Positions 10,243 to 22,749 of a DNA stretch of 64,000 bases are shown one piece after another. How positions within the stretch are numbered: position 1 is the stretch's first letter; the number at the start of each line of letters is the position of its first letter. This DNA is from Theocolax elegans (taxonomy: Eukaryota > Arthropoda > Insecta > Hymenoptera > Cerocephalidae): NCBI GenBank assembly GCA_026168455.1, contig CM047431.1, positions 241,501-305,500 on the forward strand, read 5' to 3'. The position numbers and the translations under genes were made by a program. The notes beneath the pieces were generated by a model. The model saw only the letters and a list, made by a program, of their open reading frames with translations, ran no database searches and was not told where the DNA came from.

Positions 10243-11633
10243 TTTGAATTTTAACTTAATTATTCTATCAATAATTAAGAAGGGGAGGATATAAGTTTGG
10301 CGCAAAAAATCTGCAGCTCATTACTTATTGCTATTAAACTAACAGCCCAACGTTAAAAACGAAAAATTAAAGCTGTAGTTTCTTATATGCTAGTTATTTG
10401 CTTAAATACTATTTAGGGGAGAAACAATCCAAAATAAGGTAAATTAGGCAAGGGTAATAATAATAATATCGGGTTTTTAGGTTTTTGGCTGCTGATAGGG
10501 AAAGGCGTAAAAATTAACAAGTTTGCTGCGAAATGGAGTTATTAAATGCAATTAGTTGAAAGCAAATGAAAAGAAGGGAAGAAAAAAAATTAATTTGATT
10601 TTTTATGTGCTAATTTGCTAAATTATTACTTTGTTAAAAGCAAAATTAAGGTTTAATTAATTTTAATTAATTGGCTGCTAGCTGCGAAGATAAGAAAACA
10701 AAACAAAAAAATAATGTTTTCAATTTGCATGAAAAAAATAAAAATTTATTTATTATGTATTATTTATACAGGTTTGCCAAAATTATTAAATAATTAAATT
10801 GCATACAAGGGCTAAATTATGTTAAGCAACAAAAAAAAGAATTATTAATTTGTTGATAGCACTATGCAAGAAAAAAAAAAAAAATTTAAATAACGGTTTA
10901 CAATAATAAGTGGTATGGCTGCGATGAGAGAAGGGGGGGAGAGATACGAAGAAAATGTTATTTGGGTGTTATCAAAATAATATGCAGTATTATAAAATAA
11001 ATGTATATGAAATATTGTGCACAATCAGAAAAAATTTTTATCGAAATATATGATAAAGAAGAAAAAAAACAAGTTATATTTATTTAATTATTTAATTAAT
11101 TAAATTTAATTACGTGTGGCTAATATTTTTCCACGTGTTAAAAATTAAATATGGCCGAAAATATGGCCACGCGGCTTCTTCCTCCTTCCCGTATGTGTGC
11201 TTCACGCGGGGGGAGGGAAAAATGGCTACGGCTTATCCACTAAGAAATTATTAATTATACGTCACGCTTGACGTGTACAATTATTTATTTTATAAATTGT
11301 TGCTGCTTGACAATGAACAATGTAACGGTTACTTTTTCCTATTGTATTTTAATAACTGCTGCTGCTCAATATAACGAAAACAATATTTTTTTATTAATTA
11401 CTTATTCTAAGAAAGAATATAGCTATTTGCTGCCAATTCCATATATTGACTATAGATTTATACTTTTTTATTATAATTAATAATCGCTGCTGCTATGTAT
11501 TAAATTATTTTCATGTTTATTTTACGCGAAGAGAATGATAATATTTAATCCCGTAAATTTACATCGGCTAAATAATGCGTTACGACGCCATTTTAATGTA
11601 AGGAAAAAAAAAAAACGTGCCGATGCCGAAAAA
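10243..11633 (-). other. 5' leader of the nested gypsy element
   Basis: About 1.39 kb between PBS and gag ATG. Very AT-rich with homopolymer A/T runs and scattered GCTGCT words. No long frame was seen. Packaging signals would be expected here but cannot be identified by eye. Confidence 0.6.
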
Positions 11634-11648
11634 CCACGTTGGGCGCCA
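11634..11648 (-). promoter_or_regulatory. Primer-binding site, tRNA-Lys type
   Basis: In element sense the bases TGGCGCCCAACGTGG start one base after the 5' LTR. They match the first 15 bases of the PBS complementary to the 3' end of tRNA-Lys(1,2) known from several retroviruses and gypsy elements. Confidence 0.85.
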
Positions 11649-11649
11649 A

Positions 11650-12929
11650 TGTAACGGTCACGCTGGGGATTAGGACGTGGCGTCAAAGGCGAAATAACGA
11701 TTTAAACAATAATATAATATTAATTTATTATAAAAACTAAAATAAGGTTTGGGCGCCAGCCGCGTTCGATCGCGGCGAATTTATACGGTTAAGCTCGGCT
11801 GCGTACGAGCTGCTGCTGCTTGCTGCGCGAGGGGAGGGGAGGGGAGTAAAGGGGAAGCACACTTACGGTCAGGAGAGATCGTGAAATACCGGTGCAGGGC
11901 GTGCACCCACCTTATTACAGTGGAGATCGTCTCCTGGAGTTGCTGCTCTGCGGTCAATGCTCTCACACACACACACTCAATACTCTCGAAATGTATTATA
12001 ATATTCGGTCGGCCGATGTTGCCTCGATGGCGTCCCGATGAGCTCTCTCGAGCTCGGGCTCGTTCGCCGCTTCGCTGCTCGGGCCCGACATGCGCGCGCA
12101 GCTTCTCGCGTCGAGTCGCCCGTCGGCCGCCGTCGTCTCGCGCGCCTCGTGTAGTGAGTGCTCGCGGCCATGTTGATCAAGGCGGACGACGCTGCCGGGG
12201 CTGCCGCTTCCCACGGAGAGGACGATGTTCCCGGTGATGCTGTTAACCCAGTAAGTCTATATGATCGTTCCTCCGTGTTATATACTGTATCGGCTAATGA
12301 GTCTGCTCTGTTACAGGTGCAGACGGGACGGCCGATCTTCCAGTCTTTTCTCTCTCTCGCTCTCACGGTGGCTGCTCAGCTGGTGCGCGTCGGGTCGGTG
12401 ATTGCTGCTCTTCGTCGGTGCTGCGTTGCTGCGGGGATTCTGGCTGCTTCTCAGGTGAATATCTATCTCCCGAGGGAGTGCTGCTTATTATTTACTAATT
12501 ATTAACTGAGAGTTATGGTAATGTTATGATTACCATAACCTCACTTCCAATCCTCTCCTAGCATGTAGCTGTCAGTTAGTATGTGCACTACATGCGTCCT
12601 TGTTTTTATTATTATTTTAATAATTATTATTAATTATTTATCTGTTTCACAGCTTCCTGGATATCCTGTTGCTGCTCGTGCTGCTCCATCTGGCACCTTG
12701 GGCCATCGCAGGCTGCTCCATGGACCTGGTGCGAAGCCTCCCAGAAGTAGTATCGCCTCTCCTGACATGCTGCTTTATTGTGCTACGTGGAAGGAGCCAA
12801 GAGAAGTATTGGGAATTTGGGGAGCTTCGGGTAGGCTAGGTAGGCTTAGAGATGTGAGGGTAGGTAGGTTAGTTTGTATTGGGACTCGCTCGCTTATTAA
12901 CTTTGACAGGTATTACATACCTTGTCACA
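11650..12929 (-). repeat. 5' LTR of the nested gypsy element
   Basis: Near-identical to 2520-3795. The differences seen are single substitutions (for example at about 11766, 11964, 12250, 12351, 12707 and 12780) and a re-arranged A/T patch near 12605-12625. It has the same CpG-rich core and the same antisense splice-like signals (GTAAGT at 12251, TTACAG ending 12316, TCAGGTGAAT about 12451, TTTCACAG about 12645). Confidence 0.92.
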
Positions 12930-13712
12930 CGTTTCATTAAAAAATTTTCCGTTAGGATTGCGACTTAAGAAGTCAGCAACAATATTGTCTATACCATTAC
13001 AGTGTTTGATTGTATATTTATATTTTTGAAGGAGCAAAATCCATCTTTTAAGACGCACATTGTGGAATGTTGTAGATTTCAAAAATGTAAGGCTTTTGTG
13101 ATCTGTTATGATTTCAAATACGGTACCCATTATATATACGTGAAATTTTGTTACGCAATATATAACCGCTAGTAGTTCCTTTTCAGTGGTGCTCCACTTT
13201 AATTCCTCGTAAGTGAGGCATCTACTCGCTACTGCTAATATTCCTTGATTGCCCTCACTGTCGATTTGAAATAATACACCACCAATCCCCCTATCACTAG
13301 CATCTGTTTGCACTTTCAATGTAGCACCTGGAATTATATAGTTTAAAGTTACGGATTTTAAGAAATTTTCTTTTAGTTCTTTAAAAGCTTGAGTGTGTTT
13401 AATTGTCCAATTCCAAGAACTATGATCACGTAACAAGTCCCGAAACGGATCGACGAATTTAGCATGCGATATACTAAATTGCCGGTAAAAACTACATACT
13501 CCGAGGAATCTCTGAAGTTGTTTCTTATTGGCGGGTTCTTCAAAATTTTGTATCGTGGTTAATCTGTCGGGATCTGGACGACTTCCATCGTATGATAAAT
13601 ATAAACCCGAGAAACTTCATAGATTTTTTCAAAAACTCGCATTTGTCAAAATTGATTTTGAAATTATTTTTCAATAATGCATTAAAAAGCAATCGCAATT
13701 CATGTACTAGCT
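12930..13712 (-). pseudogene. pol: Old Ty3/gypsy pol relic: RT thumb/connection and RNase H
   Basis: Read on the minus strand from about 13712. It contains the end of the RT (FDKCEFLKK; KKQLQRFLGVCSFYRQF) and RNase H (QTDASDRGIGGVLF, TTEKELLAVIY, TDHKSLTFL, ADFLSRNP). The frame runs into the insertion point at 12930 and resumes as integrase at 2519. It is truncated at about 13712, before the YxDD motif, by unrelated AT-rich DNA. The two relic halves are separated by exactly one 4-bp target duplication, which shows the order of events. Confidence 0.85.
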
Positions 13713-15044
13713 ATGAACGCTCGTTTCGCTCGCGATTTACATATACTGATGGTGTGACAAAATTTTTACATAATTGTGCACAACCGTATAACGGAAGTGT
13801 CTTATATTTTTGTCATCGAAAAAAGTGTTGTTCCTCAAATATCTCAAAAAGTTGTCCATCAATTTGATTGAAATATTAAGGTTATATTCTTTATCATTTG
13901 GGAACTTTATAGTCCTATTTCCAGTTATAATGATATTTACAGGTTCATAAATACAGTTATTCTTCAACAACTCAAAAACTTGAGGTTCTACAAAAAAATT
14001 TAAATGGACGAAATATTCGTTTCAAAATTACAAAACATTTCCTATGAAATACTTTGCAATTGGAAACGAATTTCTTAAGATAAACATATAAAAACGCTTA
14101 AAAAATGCTAAAAGATCAATAATACACGTATTTTTGTAATAAATGAAAAACTTCAAATTCTACATAAAAACTTTATATAGACGAAGTGTTTGTTTTAAAA
14201 TTCCAAAACTTTTTTCTATTGAACATTTTGCAGTTCGAAAAAAAATTTGATTAAATATCAAGTATAATTAATATAATATATATATATCATATTAATATAA
14301 CATAATATAATTAATATAACATATATATCAGTTATCTGTTACTTAAATTCCATAAACAGTTTCAGCAATTGAAAGTTCTGAAATTAAAGCAGACTAATCG
14401 ATAAGTATTTTCTACTATCCCACAAATTTGTATTTTAATTAAATATTTTTATATATTAGGTACTTTATATATTTTTATATATGAGATCACTACATAACCG
14501 CAAAATATCGACAAAACAATTTGAGTCCGCATAAGTTCACACATACGTTTATATATTTATATATTATAGTTTATAAATTATATAAATTGTCAATGTAATA
14601 AATTAATTATTAAGTAAAAATTAAAACAGTTGACAGTATTATAAATCTAATCATGTAAATTTGAATAAGGTTATTATATTTTAGGTTATTCGATAGAATA
14701 ACGTATATAAAACCAATAACCCAATATCCGGGCTAACCTCTCTACGGGGATAAATTCACTCTTACGTTATAATATTAATGAGGGATGAATCAGTCCAAGA
14801 TCATTCAAAGGACCGGAGGTCAATTAATTTTATAACCTAAAAGTGTGATTTACAATTCTTGGCCAAATACAATTTTTGTCATTTGTACGCATAAGTGCCT
14901 TATAAATTATTAAATTAAATAATCAATATAATAAATTAATCATTGAGTACAAATTAAAACAGTTGACAGTATCATAAATTGTAATTTTTTTAATTTAATA
15001 AAATGATAAAAATGTTATATGTAATATATTTAAAAAAAAATGAA
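13713..15044. repeat. AT-rich spacer with diverged direct repeats and a small inverted-repeat unit
   Basis: No gene seen. A ~55-bp segment containing AAACAGTTGACAGTAT occurs at about 14598-14650 and again, diverged, at 14930-14986. Between them, TTTTAGGTTAT at 14679-14689 and its exact complement at 14832-14842 bound a 164-bp block that could be a small MITE. It contains no open frame. Confidence 0.45.
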
Positions 15045-15125
15045 GGTCTCGAACAGCTTCTAACCCGAGACCTTTTGAATAACAGTTGCATATAGCGTGC
15101 GCCTTAACGCTCACGGCTACCGCAT
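15045..15125 (-). tRNA. tRNA-like sequence (Leu/Ser-like), probably a pseudogene
   Basis: On the minus strand GCGGTAGCCGTGAGCGTTAAGGC resembles the D-arm/A-box of a class II tRNA. A T-arm-like block (CTCGGGTTAGAAGC) forms a stem with CTGTTCGAG at the 3' side. The anticodon stem pairs over only three bases and the B box departs from consensus. More likely a decayed tRNA or SINE head than a working gene. Confidence 0.35.
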
Positions 15126-15278
15126 CTATACGCTGTTAAAATATCAGAACTTGTATTTAAGTTGTGCCTCCTGGTGTGGGGCTTACGGTTAAGGATTTAT
15201 TTTTTTTAATGTTACTCATTTGAATTTTGGCTTATTTATTAATTTAGAATTTTAATAAAGGAATCTGAAAGAAAAAGA

Positions 15279-15566
15279 ATGAAAAGAGCAAAAATGACGA
15301 ATGAAATGAAAATAAAGGAAGCTGAAAGAAAAAAAGCACATGGAGCAGAAATGACGCACGAAATGAAAATAGAATTGACAAATGAAATGAAAATAAAGGA
15401 ATCTGATAGAAAAAGAGCGAATAGAACCAAAACGACGAATGACACAAAAATGAAGAAAACTGAAAGAAAAAAAACGAAAAAAACAGAAATGACGAATGAC
15501 ATAAAGGTAAATGAAGTAAAGAAAAGTAAAATGTATGACAATACAACTACAAACAAAACAAAATGA
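15279..15566 (+). pseudogene. Helitron N-terminal Lys-rich repeat region
   Basis: The frame repeats a roughly 17-residue charged unit about five to six times (variants of MTNEMKIKEAERKKA). Its position directly before the Rep frame suits the basic N-terminal extension of insect Helitron proteins. It reads out of frame with the Rep segment starting at 15535, so a frameshift lies near the overlap. The opposite strand shows long Phe-rich frames that are merely shadows. Confidence 0.5.
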
Positions 15567-16947
15567 ACATAAGAAATTAAAACAAAATAAAAGAAAAGCA
15601 AACACAGAATTAGAATATGATACGAAAGATATGAATTCAAAAATAGGTTTAATTGCAAATATAGATTTTTTTGAAAACACCATCGAATTAAATTTTTTAG
15701 GAAGTTTAAATAATAATTGTAATTTCTGTAAAGCAAAACACTTCAAGAATGAAATCTCACATGATAAAAAATATACTAACTGTTGTCATAAAAATAAAAT
15801 ATTTTTAAATAATGATAACTCATATCCAAAAGAATTAAAAAATTTATTATTTCAAAATACTTCAATAAGTACAAATTATAAAAAAAATATACGGGGATAC
15901 AATAATTCTTTTGCATTTGCTACTTTTGGGTCAAAATTAGTAACTTTTAATACTCCTGGGCCACAAGTATTAAAGATATGTGGTCAAGTATACCATAATT
16001 CATATGCATTTCATCCAAATAAAAATGAATTTCCAAAATATGGACAATTATATATAATCGACAATGAAATAGCAAATAAATATAGAGCGAAAGATTATAA
16101 AATAGATAAACCTGATATAAATTTATTAAATGAATTATGTAAGTTTCTAACAACACATAATCCTTATGCAAAAGCATACAAAATGATGTATCAAATAGAA
16201 AAAGAAGAGATTAACAGAGCACAAAATAATAACATTACACCACGTGAAGTAGTTATGTCATTAGTTCATGACAATTGTGCAACAAATAAGTCATATTTTG
16301 CTTCATGCAATGAAGTTGCTGCAGTATATGTAGGAATTGACGGAGAACCACCAATTGACCGTGATATTCGTATTTATCCTAAATCTGATAAACCACAGAT
16401 AATAAATATTCTCAGTAAACATCTCGACCCAATGTTATATCCTTTAATATTTCCTCTTGGTGACCCTGGATGGTGTCCTAATATGAAATGTTTAAAAGCA
16501 GATAATAAATATAATAATATTTCAATATTACAATATTATTCATTTAAATTAACTATACGTGATGATTTTAATCCTTGTTTAAATTTAAAAAATATATCAC
16601 AACAATTTATTGTTGACGTATGGACAAGAATCGAAGGATGTCGATTATACTATTTGCGCAGTCATCAAGCAGAATTACGAACTGAAATGTATAAAGGATT
16701 GATGGATTATGTTTATAATAAAGTAAATATTAAACATTCTAAAATAGGGAGATTGATAATATTACCTTCAACCTATATAGGAAGTCCCAGAGCAATACAA
16801 CAAAATTATTTAGATTCAATGACTCAATTACAAGTTGATGGAAAACCAGATATATTTCTCACAATGACATGTAATCCTACATGGAAAGAAATTCAAGAAA
16901 ATTTCAAGAAATTCAAAAAAGAGGATTACCACATATGCACATGTTAA
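15535..16947 (+). pseudogene. Helitron Rep (HUH) N-terminal part
   Basis: The segment carries the Helitron-like N-terminal region: Cys/His cluster (CNFCKAKHF...CCHK), the NPYAKAYKMMYQ block, LDPMLYPLIFPLGDPGW, and RLIILPSTYIGSPRAIQQ. The final block, FLTMTCNPTWKEI, precedes the catalytic HUH motif. The HUH itself (GLPHMHMLI, about 16924-16950) is encoded one base out of frame. In the current frame the protein ends at TAA 16945-16947, and in the HUH frame a TAG follows immediately. The enzyme would nick and join single-stranded DNA, but this copy cannot make it. Confidence 0.8.
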
Positions 16948-16952
16948 TTTAG

Positions 16953-19358
16953 TTGCATAATGATGATAAATTACGAGATGTTGATCAAATTGATTCTCTT
17001 ATAAGTGCTGAAATACCTGATGAAATTAAATATCCTAGATTATACAATATAGTAAAAAATAATATGATACATGGTCCTTGTGGAATGCAAAATAAAAATA
17101 GTGTATGTATGAATGAAGATAAAACACGCTGTACAAAAAAGTTTCCTAAACCATATGTTGAACAAACAAATTTTAATTCAAATGGTTATCCTTCTTATCG
17201 CCGAAGAAATAATGATAATAAAATTATATATTCGAAACATAGAATTGCAGATAATATTTTTGTCGTGCCATATAATCCATATTTATTATTATTGTTAGAA
17301 TGTCATATTAACATAGAAATATGTAATACAATAAAAGCTATAAAATATTTATTTAAATATTTTCATAAGGGTCCTGATACTGCTTTTGTAAAATTCACAA
17401 TGGAAGCCGTTAATGATGATATGGACAAAAATAATGAAGAGATATATAATTATGATGAAATATCACAACATTTGTCTACTATATATGTATGTGCACCGGA
17501 GGCTATGTATCGTATCTTGGAATTTAAATTACATCAACAATCTTATGCTATTATAAGATTACCTGTTCATAAAGAAAATGAACAATATATATTTTTTCAA
17601 GAAGGACAACACAATACATTCATTGATAAAAATATAGATACAACATTAACATCATGGTTTAAATTAAATAAAGATGACGAGAATGCAACACAATATCTAT
17701 ATACTAAAATTCCTTATCATTATGTTTTTAATAAAAAAATTAAAGCATGGACTAAAAGAAAACAATTTAATAAACCTATTATAAGTAGAATGTATTTCGT
17801 AAATCCAAATAAACGTGAAACATTTTTCTTGCGACTATTATTATTACATGTACGAGGTGCAAAATCATTTGAAGATATCCGAACTGTAAATGGTATAGTT
17901 TACGATACGTATGAAACTGCTTGTTTATCGAGAGGTATTATTAGTACTGATGATGAGTGGGATAAATGTTTAGCAGAAGCTGCAGTATTCAAATTTCCTA
18001 AATCTATGTGCAAACTATTTGCATTTATTCTTGTATTTCAAACACCAATTAATGCTTTGGATTTATATAATAAATATAAGATTCATTTTATGGATCCAAA
18101 TTTATCAGAATTTGAGGGTGAAAAAAAAGCTTTGTATAATATTGAAAAAATCTTATTGTTACATGGAATGAAATTAAATGATTTTCATTTACCTAATATG
18201 GATAATTATGAAGTAAATAAAGATTATGATGATGAATTAGATATACATGATCATATTAATACCTTAGAAACTTTAATAAATTCTTTAACATTTAATCAAA
18301 AGAAAATATATGATTTATTCATCAATGCAACAATTAATAATATTGGAAATAAGTATTATTTCATTGATGGTCCTCGTGGTACTGGAAAAAGTTATTTACA
18401 TAATGTAATTATTACTTATTTAATATCAATGAATATTCCTTTTCTTACAATGGCTTGGACTGGTATCGCTGCTAATTTATTAATTAATGGAAAAACTGTT
18501 CATAGTACATTTAAATTACCATTAAATATAAATGAACAATCAACATGTAATATTAGTCCTAATTCAGAATATGGTACTTACGTAAAAAATATTAAAATTA
18601 TAATTTGGGATGAAATTTCAATGGTATCTAGATATGCTTTTGAAACAATTGATAAATTTTTCCGAGATGCGGGTAAAAATGATCTTCCTTTTGGAGATAA
18701 AATAATTGTGACTTCTGGAGACTTTAGACAAACACTACCAATAGTACCACATGGAAATAGAACTAAAATTATTAAAACTTGCGTCAAAAGAAGTTGTTTA
18801 TGGCCATATTTTTCGAGGTTATCATTGACTGAAAATTTAAGATTGCAAAAGCCAGATACTAGTTTCAAAAAGTGGTTACTTGATATAGGAGAAAATAAAA
18901 ATTTAACAAAATATGAATTGAAAAAGAATGTCAAAGAATTACCAACGCAATTCATTTGTGATAACAATTTAATAACTGAAATCTTTGGAGATAGGATAAA
19001 TCCTAATGATCCAACATTAAAAAATAAAGTAATATTATCGTGTTTAAATTCTAATGTATTAAAACTTAATGAAGATATAGTAGAAAAAATTGATGGATGT
19101 AGTTATACATTTTATAGTGATGATAGAGTAGAAAGTGATGATAATGATACATTACAAGAATCAATCCCAACAGAATTTTTAAATTCATTATCACCCAATA
19201 GATTACCTCCACATAAATTAATATTAAAAAAGGGTGCAATAGTTAGTTGTTTGCGAAATTTAGATATCAATGGTGGACTATGTAATGGAACAAGAATGAT
19301 AATCAAGGATATGAAACAGTATATTATAACAGTAGAAATAATATTTATATACCACTAA
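16953..19358 (+). pseudogene. Helitron Rep C-terminal part and Pif1-like helicase, truncated
   Basis: About 800 codons. Early on it has the Rep two-tyrosine motif (IKYLFKYFHKGPD, about 17340). The superfamily 1 helicase follows: Walker A DGPRGTGKS (about 18367), motif Ia MAWTGIAA, Walker B IIWDEISM (about 18598), motif III TSGDFRQTLPIV, and LTENLRLQ. The frame stops at 19358 after LCNGTRMI, short of motifs V and VI, which normally contain the INKSQGQT-type block. Truncation coincides with the start of the palindrome at 19350. Confidence 0.85.
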
Positions 19359-20577
19359 AATGTTATAAATAATTTTTTAAAACTAATACAAAAATTAATT
19401 AAATTAAGTAGAAAGTTTTATTACTCTAAAAGTACAAAATATTAATGACATATAGAACTCTTGGCGATGACTTAAATAAGTAATCTTAGGAGGTATAGTT
19501 CTATTTAGATCCGTTTAACATAATCTAAAATTTTAATAGGTTTTTACTAAATACTACAATTAAGTTTATGCACTTTACTATTTTTGGTAAGTTAATTGTT
19601 CATTACCACATATATATATATATATATATATGGGCTATTTCACGTTAAGTGGTACGATGAAAATTTTAAATCACTCCAAATTTTCTGAACAGACTGGAAA
19701 TATCTTCCAGAAGATAGAAAAAAAATTTTAGGTGTTAAAAATAATTTGCCTAAGAGTTATTCCACCATGAAAATTGGAAATTTTTCAATTTTTTAGAAAA
19801 TTTGCTATTTTTAAAGCCATTTATCTCAAAATCTATTAATTTTTTTGAAAAAACATTACAAACAACTTTTGTTTAAAATAATTTTTAGAACTTATCTGCC
19901 TGGGTTACAATTCTTAATTTTAAAATCTCGAAGGGATAGAGCACTCGAAAATATTGAATATCAAAAAAAGGCGACCACGCCACAATCGATTTTGATCTAA
20001 CATAGCTCAAAAGATCACATTTTTTGAGAGCTTTCGAATGGCGGTAGTTAGATTATTGGCCAAGACAGCTGGTGTAAGTTATACCCCATAAACCTCATAA
20101 AATCACTAATTTTCATGTATTTTAGGGCATAACTTACACCAGCGGTCTTGGCCAATAATCTAACCACCGCCATTCGAAAGCTCTCAAAAAATGTGATCTT
20201 TTGAGCGATGTTAGATCAAAATCGATTGTGGCGTGGTCGCCTTTTTTTGATATTCAATATTTTCGAGTGCTCTATCCCTTCGAGATTTTAAAATTAAGAA
20301 TTGTAACCCAGGCAGATAAGTTCTAAAAATTATTTTAAACAAAAGTTGTTTGTAATGTTTTTTCAAAAAAATTAATAGATTTTGAGATAAATGGCTTTAA
20401 AAATAGCAAATTTTCTAAAAAATTGAAAAATTTCCAATTTTCATGGTAGAATAACTCTTAGGCAAATTATTTTTAACACCTAAAATTTTTTTTCTATCTT
20501 CTGGAAGATATTTCCAGTCTGTTCAGAAAATTTGGAGTGATTTAAAATTTTCATCGTACCACTTGACGTGAAATAGC

Positions 20578-20618
<41 letters not shown>

Positions 20619-20883
20619 GTAATGAACAATTAACTTACCAAAAATAGTAAAGTGCATAAACTTAATTGTAGTATTTAGTAAAAACCTATTAAAATTTTAG
20701 ATTATGTTAAACGGATCTAAATAGAACTATACCTCCTAAGATTACTTATTTAAGTCATCGCCAAGAGTTCTATATGTCATTAATATTTTGTACTTTTAGA
20801 ATAATAAAACTTTCTACTTAATTTAATTAATTTTTGTATTAGTTTTAAAAAATTATTTATAACGTTTTAGTGGTATATAAATA
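19350..20883. mobile_element. Nested fold-back element, ~1.53-kb near-perfect palindrome
   Basis: Sequence from ATTTATATACCACT (19350) returns as its reverse complement ending at 20883, with the axis near 20110. There are two layers: outer arms 19350-19630 and 20581-20883, and an inner fold-back unit 19631-20580. (TA)n runs lie at the layer borders (about 19612-19630 and 20581-20612). The arms carry no open frame. It terminates the Helitron helicase frame. Confidence 0.85.
19631..20580. mobile_element. Fold-back MITE, copy 1 (TGGGCTATTTCACGT termini)
   Basis: A 950-bp unit with arms of about 450 bp starting TGGGCTATTTCACGT and ending in the complement. A ~44-bp asymmetric loop lies near 20088-20131. 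The same unit recurs at 61573-62489 and in the duplicate that follows. The loop here is in the opposite orientation to those copies, so it was inserted the other way round. TA repeats at both borders fit a TA-targeting, Tc1/mariner-like mobiliser, which is inference. Confidence 0.75.
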
Positions 20884-21428
20884 AAAACCTGTTTCTTCCA
20901 TTTCTCCCGTAATTCGTAATTAGCACCCTCTTTCAAAATTTGCGTTTTAATCCATAATTATATCCAATTATTTTTTCCTTTAGTTACAGACCCCATATAT
21001 TTATTTTAATTATTATAAACAAAGGCATTCCTTAAATAACCTTTAGTTTCTAATAAATACATACATGTTTATTTAAGATATTGTTTTATATAAATATACG
21101 TAATCTACTTACTTATATATCCATACAATTTTTAAATTTTGATTTGAATAATATTTAAATTAAATACTACTAAAATAATAATTTTCGAAAAACTTTTGAA
21201 ATGTAATTCGTATCTTATATTGCCACTGTTAAAATTTGAATTTTCTTTTGCCATTACTGTTTATAATAGAATTATCTTAAAAATGCAATAATTAATGTAT
21301 TTAATTTTTAATTTATTGTATATTTCACATATAGATATTTGAAAAGTGTATGTTATACTTGATTAATATTTATTTTATCTTCGAAAAATTGTGCATATTT
21401 TTAAAAACATTACATTAAATTTTAGGTC

Positions 21429-21640
<212 letters not shown>

Positions 21641-21802
21641 CTTATGTATATGACATACATATATATATCATATATATGACATACATATATATATATATCA
21701 TATATATGACTTATATATAACATATAAATGACATATATATATAACATATATATATATATGTTGAATGCTGAATTCGTAGACACGGCGGCGGCGGCGGCGA
21801 AA

Positions 21803-21837
<35 letters not shown>

Positions 21838-22270
21838 TTGCGGCCACTTCTCAAACATCTTGCTAACAGTTTTTACCTCTGTAGGCGTTCTCTCACGGGA
21901 TAGAAAAAATTTCGTCTCTTTCTATCTTTCGCATCTCCTATGACGCTATCTCTTTTTGTTGCCATCGAATGAAAAAGAAAGTGGAAATAGCAAAAATTCG
22001 AGAATCGGAATTCAGCAAGCAACTTTAATAACATCGAATTTCTCCACTATGCACTTATGAATTCAAACCGGATTTCTTGTAAATTGAAAACTTATATAAA
22101 AAATAGATGTGAGATTTGTAATTGCATAAATAGATAGTATAATTTTAAATGTACGATAATATAAAAAATCTGAGGGGTTAGTTAGCTGTATAATAAGGGC
22201 TTACGCGCCTGCATACTTGCGTAGAATGTGTATTAGTTTACTTATTCCTGATAAAACTCATAAAATAAAA
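21641..22270. other. TA-rich repeats, short (CGG)n and unexplained middle of the long-TIR element
   Basis: 21650-21765 has repeated ATGACATA/TATATA words. 21784-21799 is a CGG run inside AT-rich DNA, followed by a second (TA)n. 21835-22270 is unique-looking sequence with no significant open frame or RNA gene. Confidence 0.5.
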
Positions 22271-22749
22271 ACGGACCTAAAATTTAATGTAATGTTTTTA
22301 AAAATATGCACAATTTTTCGAAGATAAAATAAATATTAATCAAGTATAACATACACTTTTCAAATATCTTTATGTGAAATATACAATAAATTAAAAATTA
22401 AATACATTAATTATTGCATTTTTAAGATAATTCTATTATAAACAGTAATGGCAAAAGAAAATTCAAATTTTAACAGTGGCAATATAAAATACGAATTACA
22501 TTTCAAAAGTTTTTCGAAAATTATTATTTTAGTAGTATTTAATTTAAATATTATTCAAATCAAAATTTAAAAATTGTATGGATATATAAGTAAGTAGATT
22601 ACGTATATTTATATAAAACAATATCTTAAATAAACAAGTATGTATTTATTAGAAACAAAAGGTTATTTAAGGAATGCCTTTGTTTATAATAATTAAAATA
22701 AATATATGGGGTCTGTAACTAAAGGAAAAAATAATAGGATAGTAGTATG

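Larger units (their letters stand above)
2520..12929 (-). mobile_element. Nested Ty3/gypsy LTR retrotransposon, 10.4 kb, nearly complete
   Basis: Two long terminal repeats (2520-3795 and 11650-12929) bracket an internal region. On the minus strand this contains a tRNA-Lys-type PBS, a leader, gag, a -1 frameshift site, pol (PR-RT-RH-IN, the Ty3/gypsy order), a non-coding 3' stretch and a G-rich polypurine tract. A CGTT target duplication flanks it. The LTRs differ by roughly eight substitutions and one small AT-rich patch over ~1.28 kb, so insertion was recent. No envelope frame lies between pol and the PPT. Two in-frame stops in pol suggest this copy is not autonomous unless they are sequence errors. 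Confidence 0.93.
15279..19358 (+). mobile_element. Degenerate autonomous Helitron (RepHel), 3' truncated
   Basis: A Lys/Glu-rich N-terminal frame, a Rep domain and a Pif1-family helicase follow each other on the plus strand. This is the one-protein RepHel architecture of rolling-circle Helitrons. The coding sequence is split by frameshifts near 15550 and 16910 and by a stop at about 16948. It ends where the left arm of the 1.53-kb palindrome begins. The 5' TC and 3' hairpin-CTRR termini were not identified. Confidence 0.85.

Noticed and set aside
15239..15746. Phe/Ser-rich minus-strand frames of about 100-165 codons
   Set aside because: They are complements of the Lys/Glu-rich N-terminal region of the plus-strand Helitron and show no domain.
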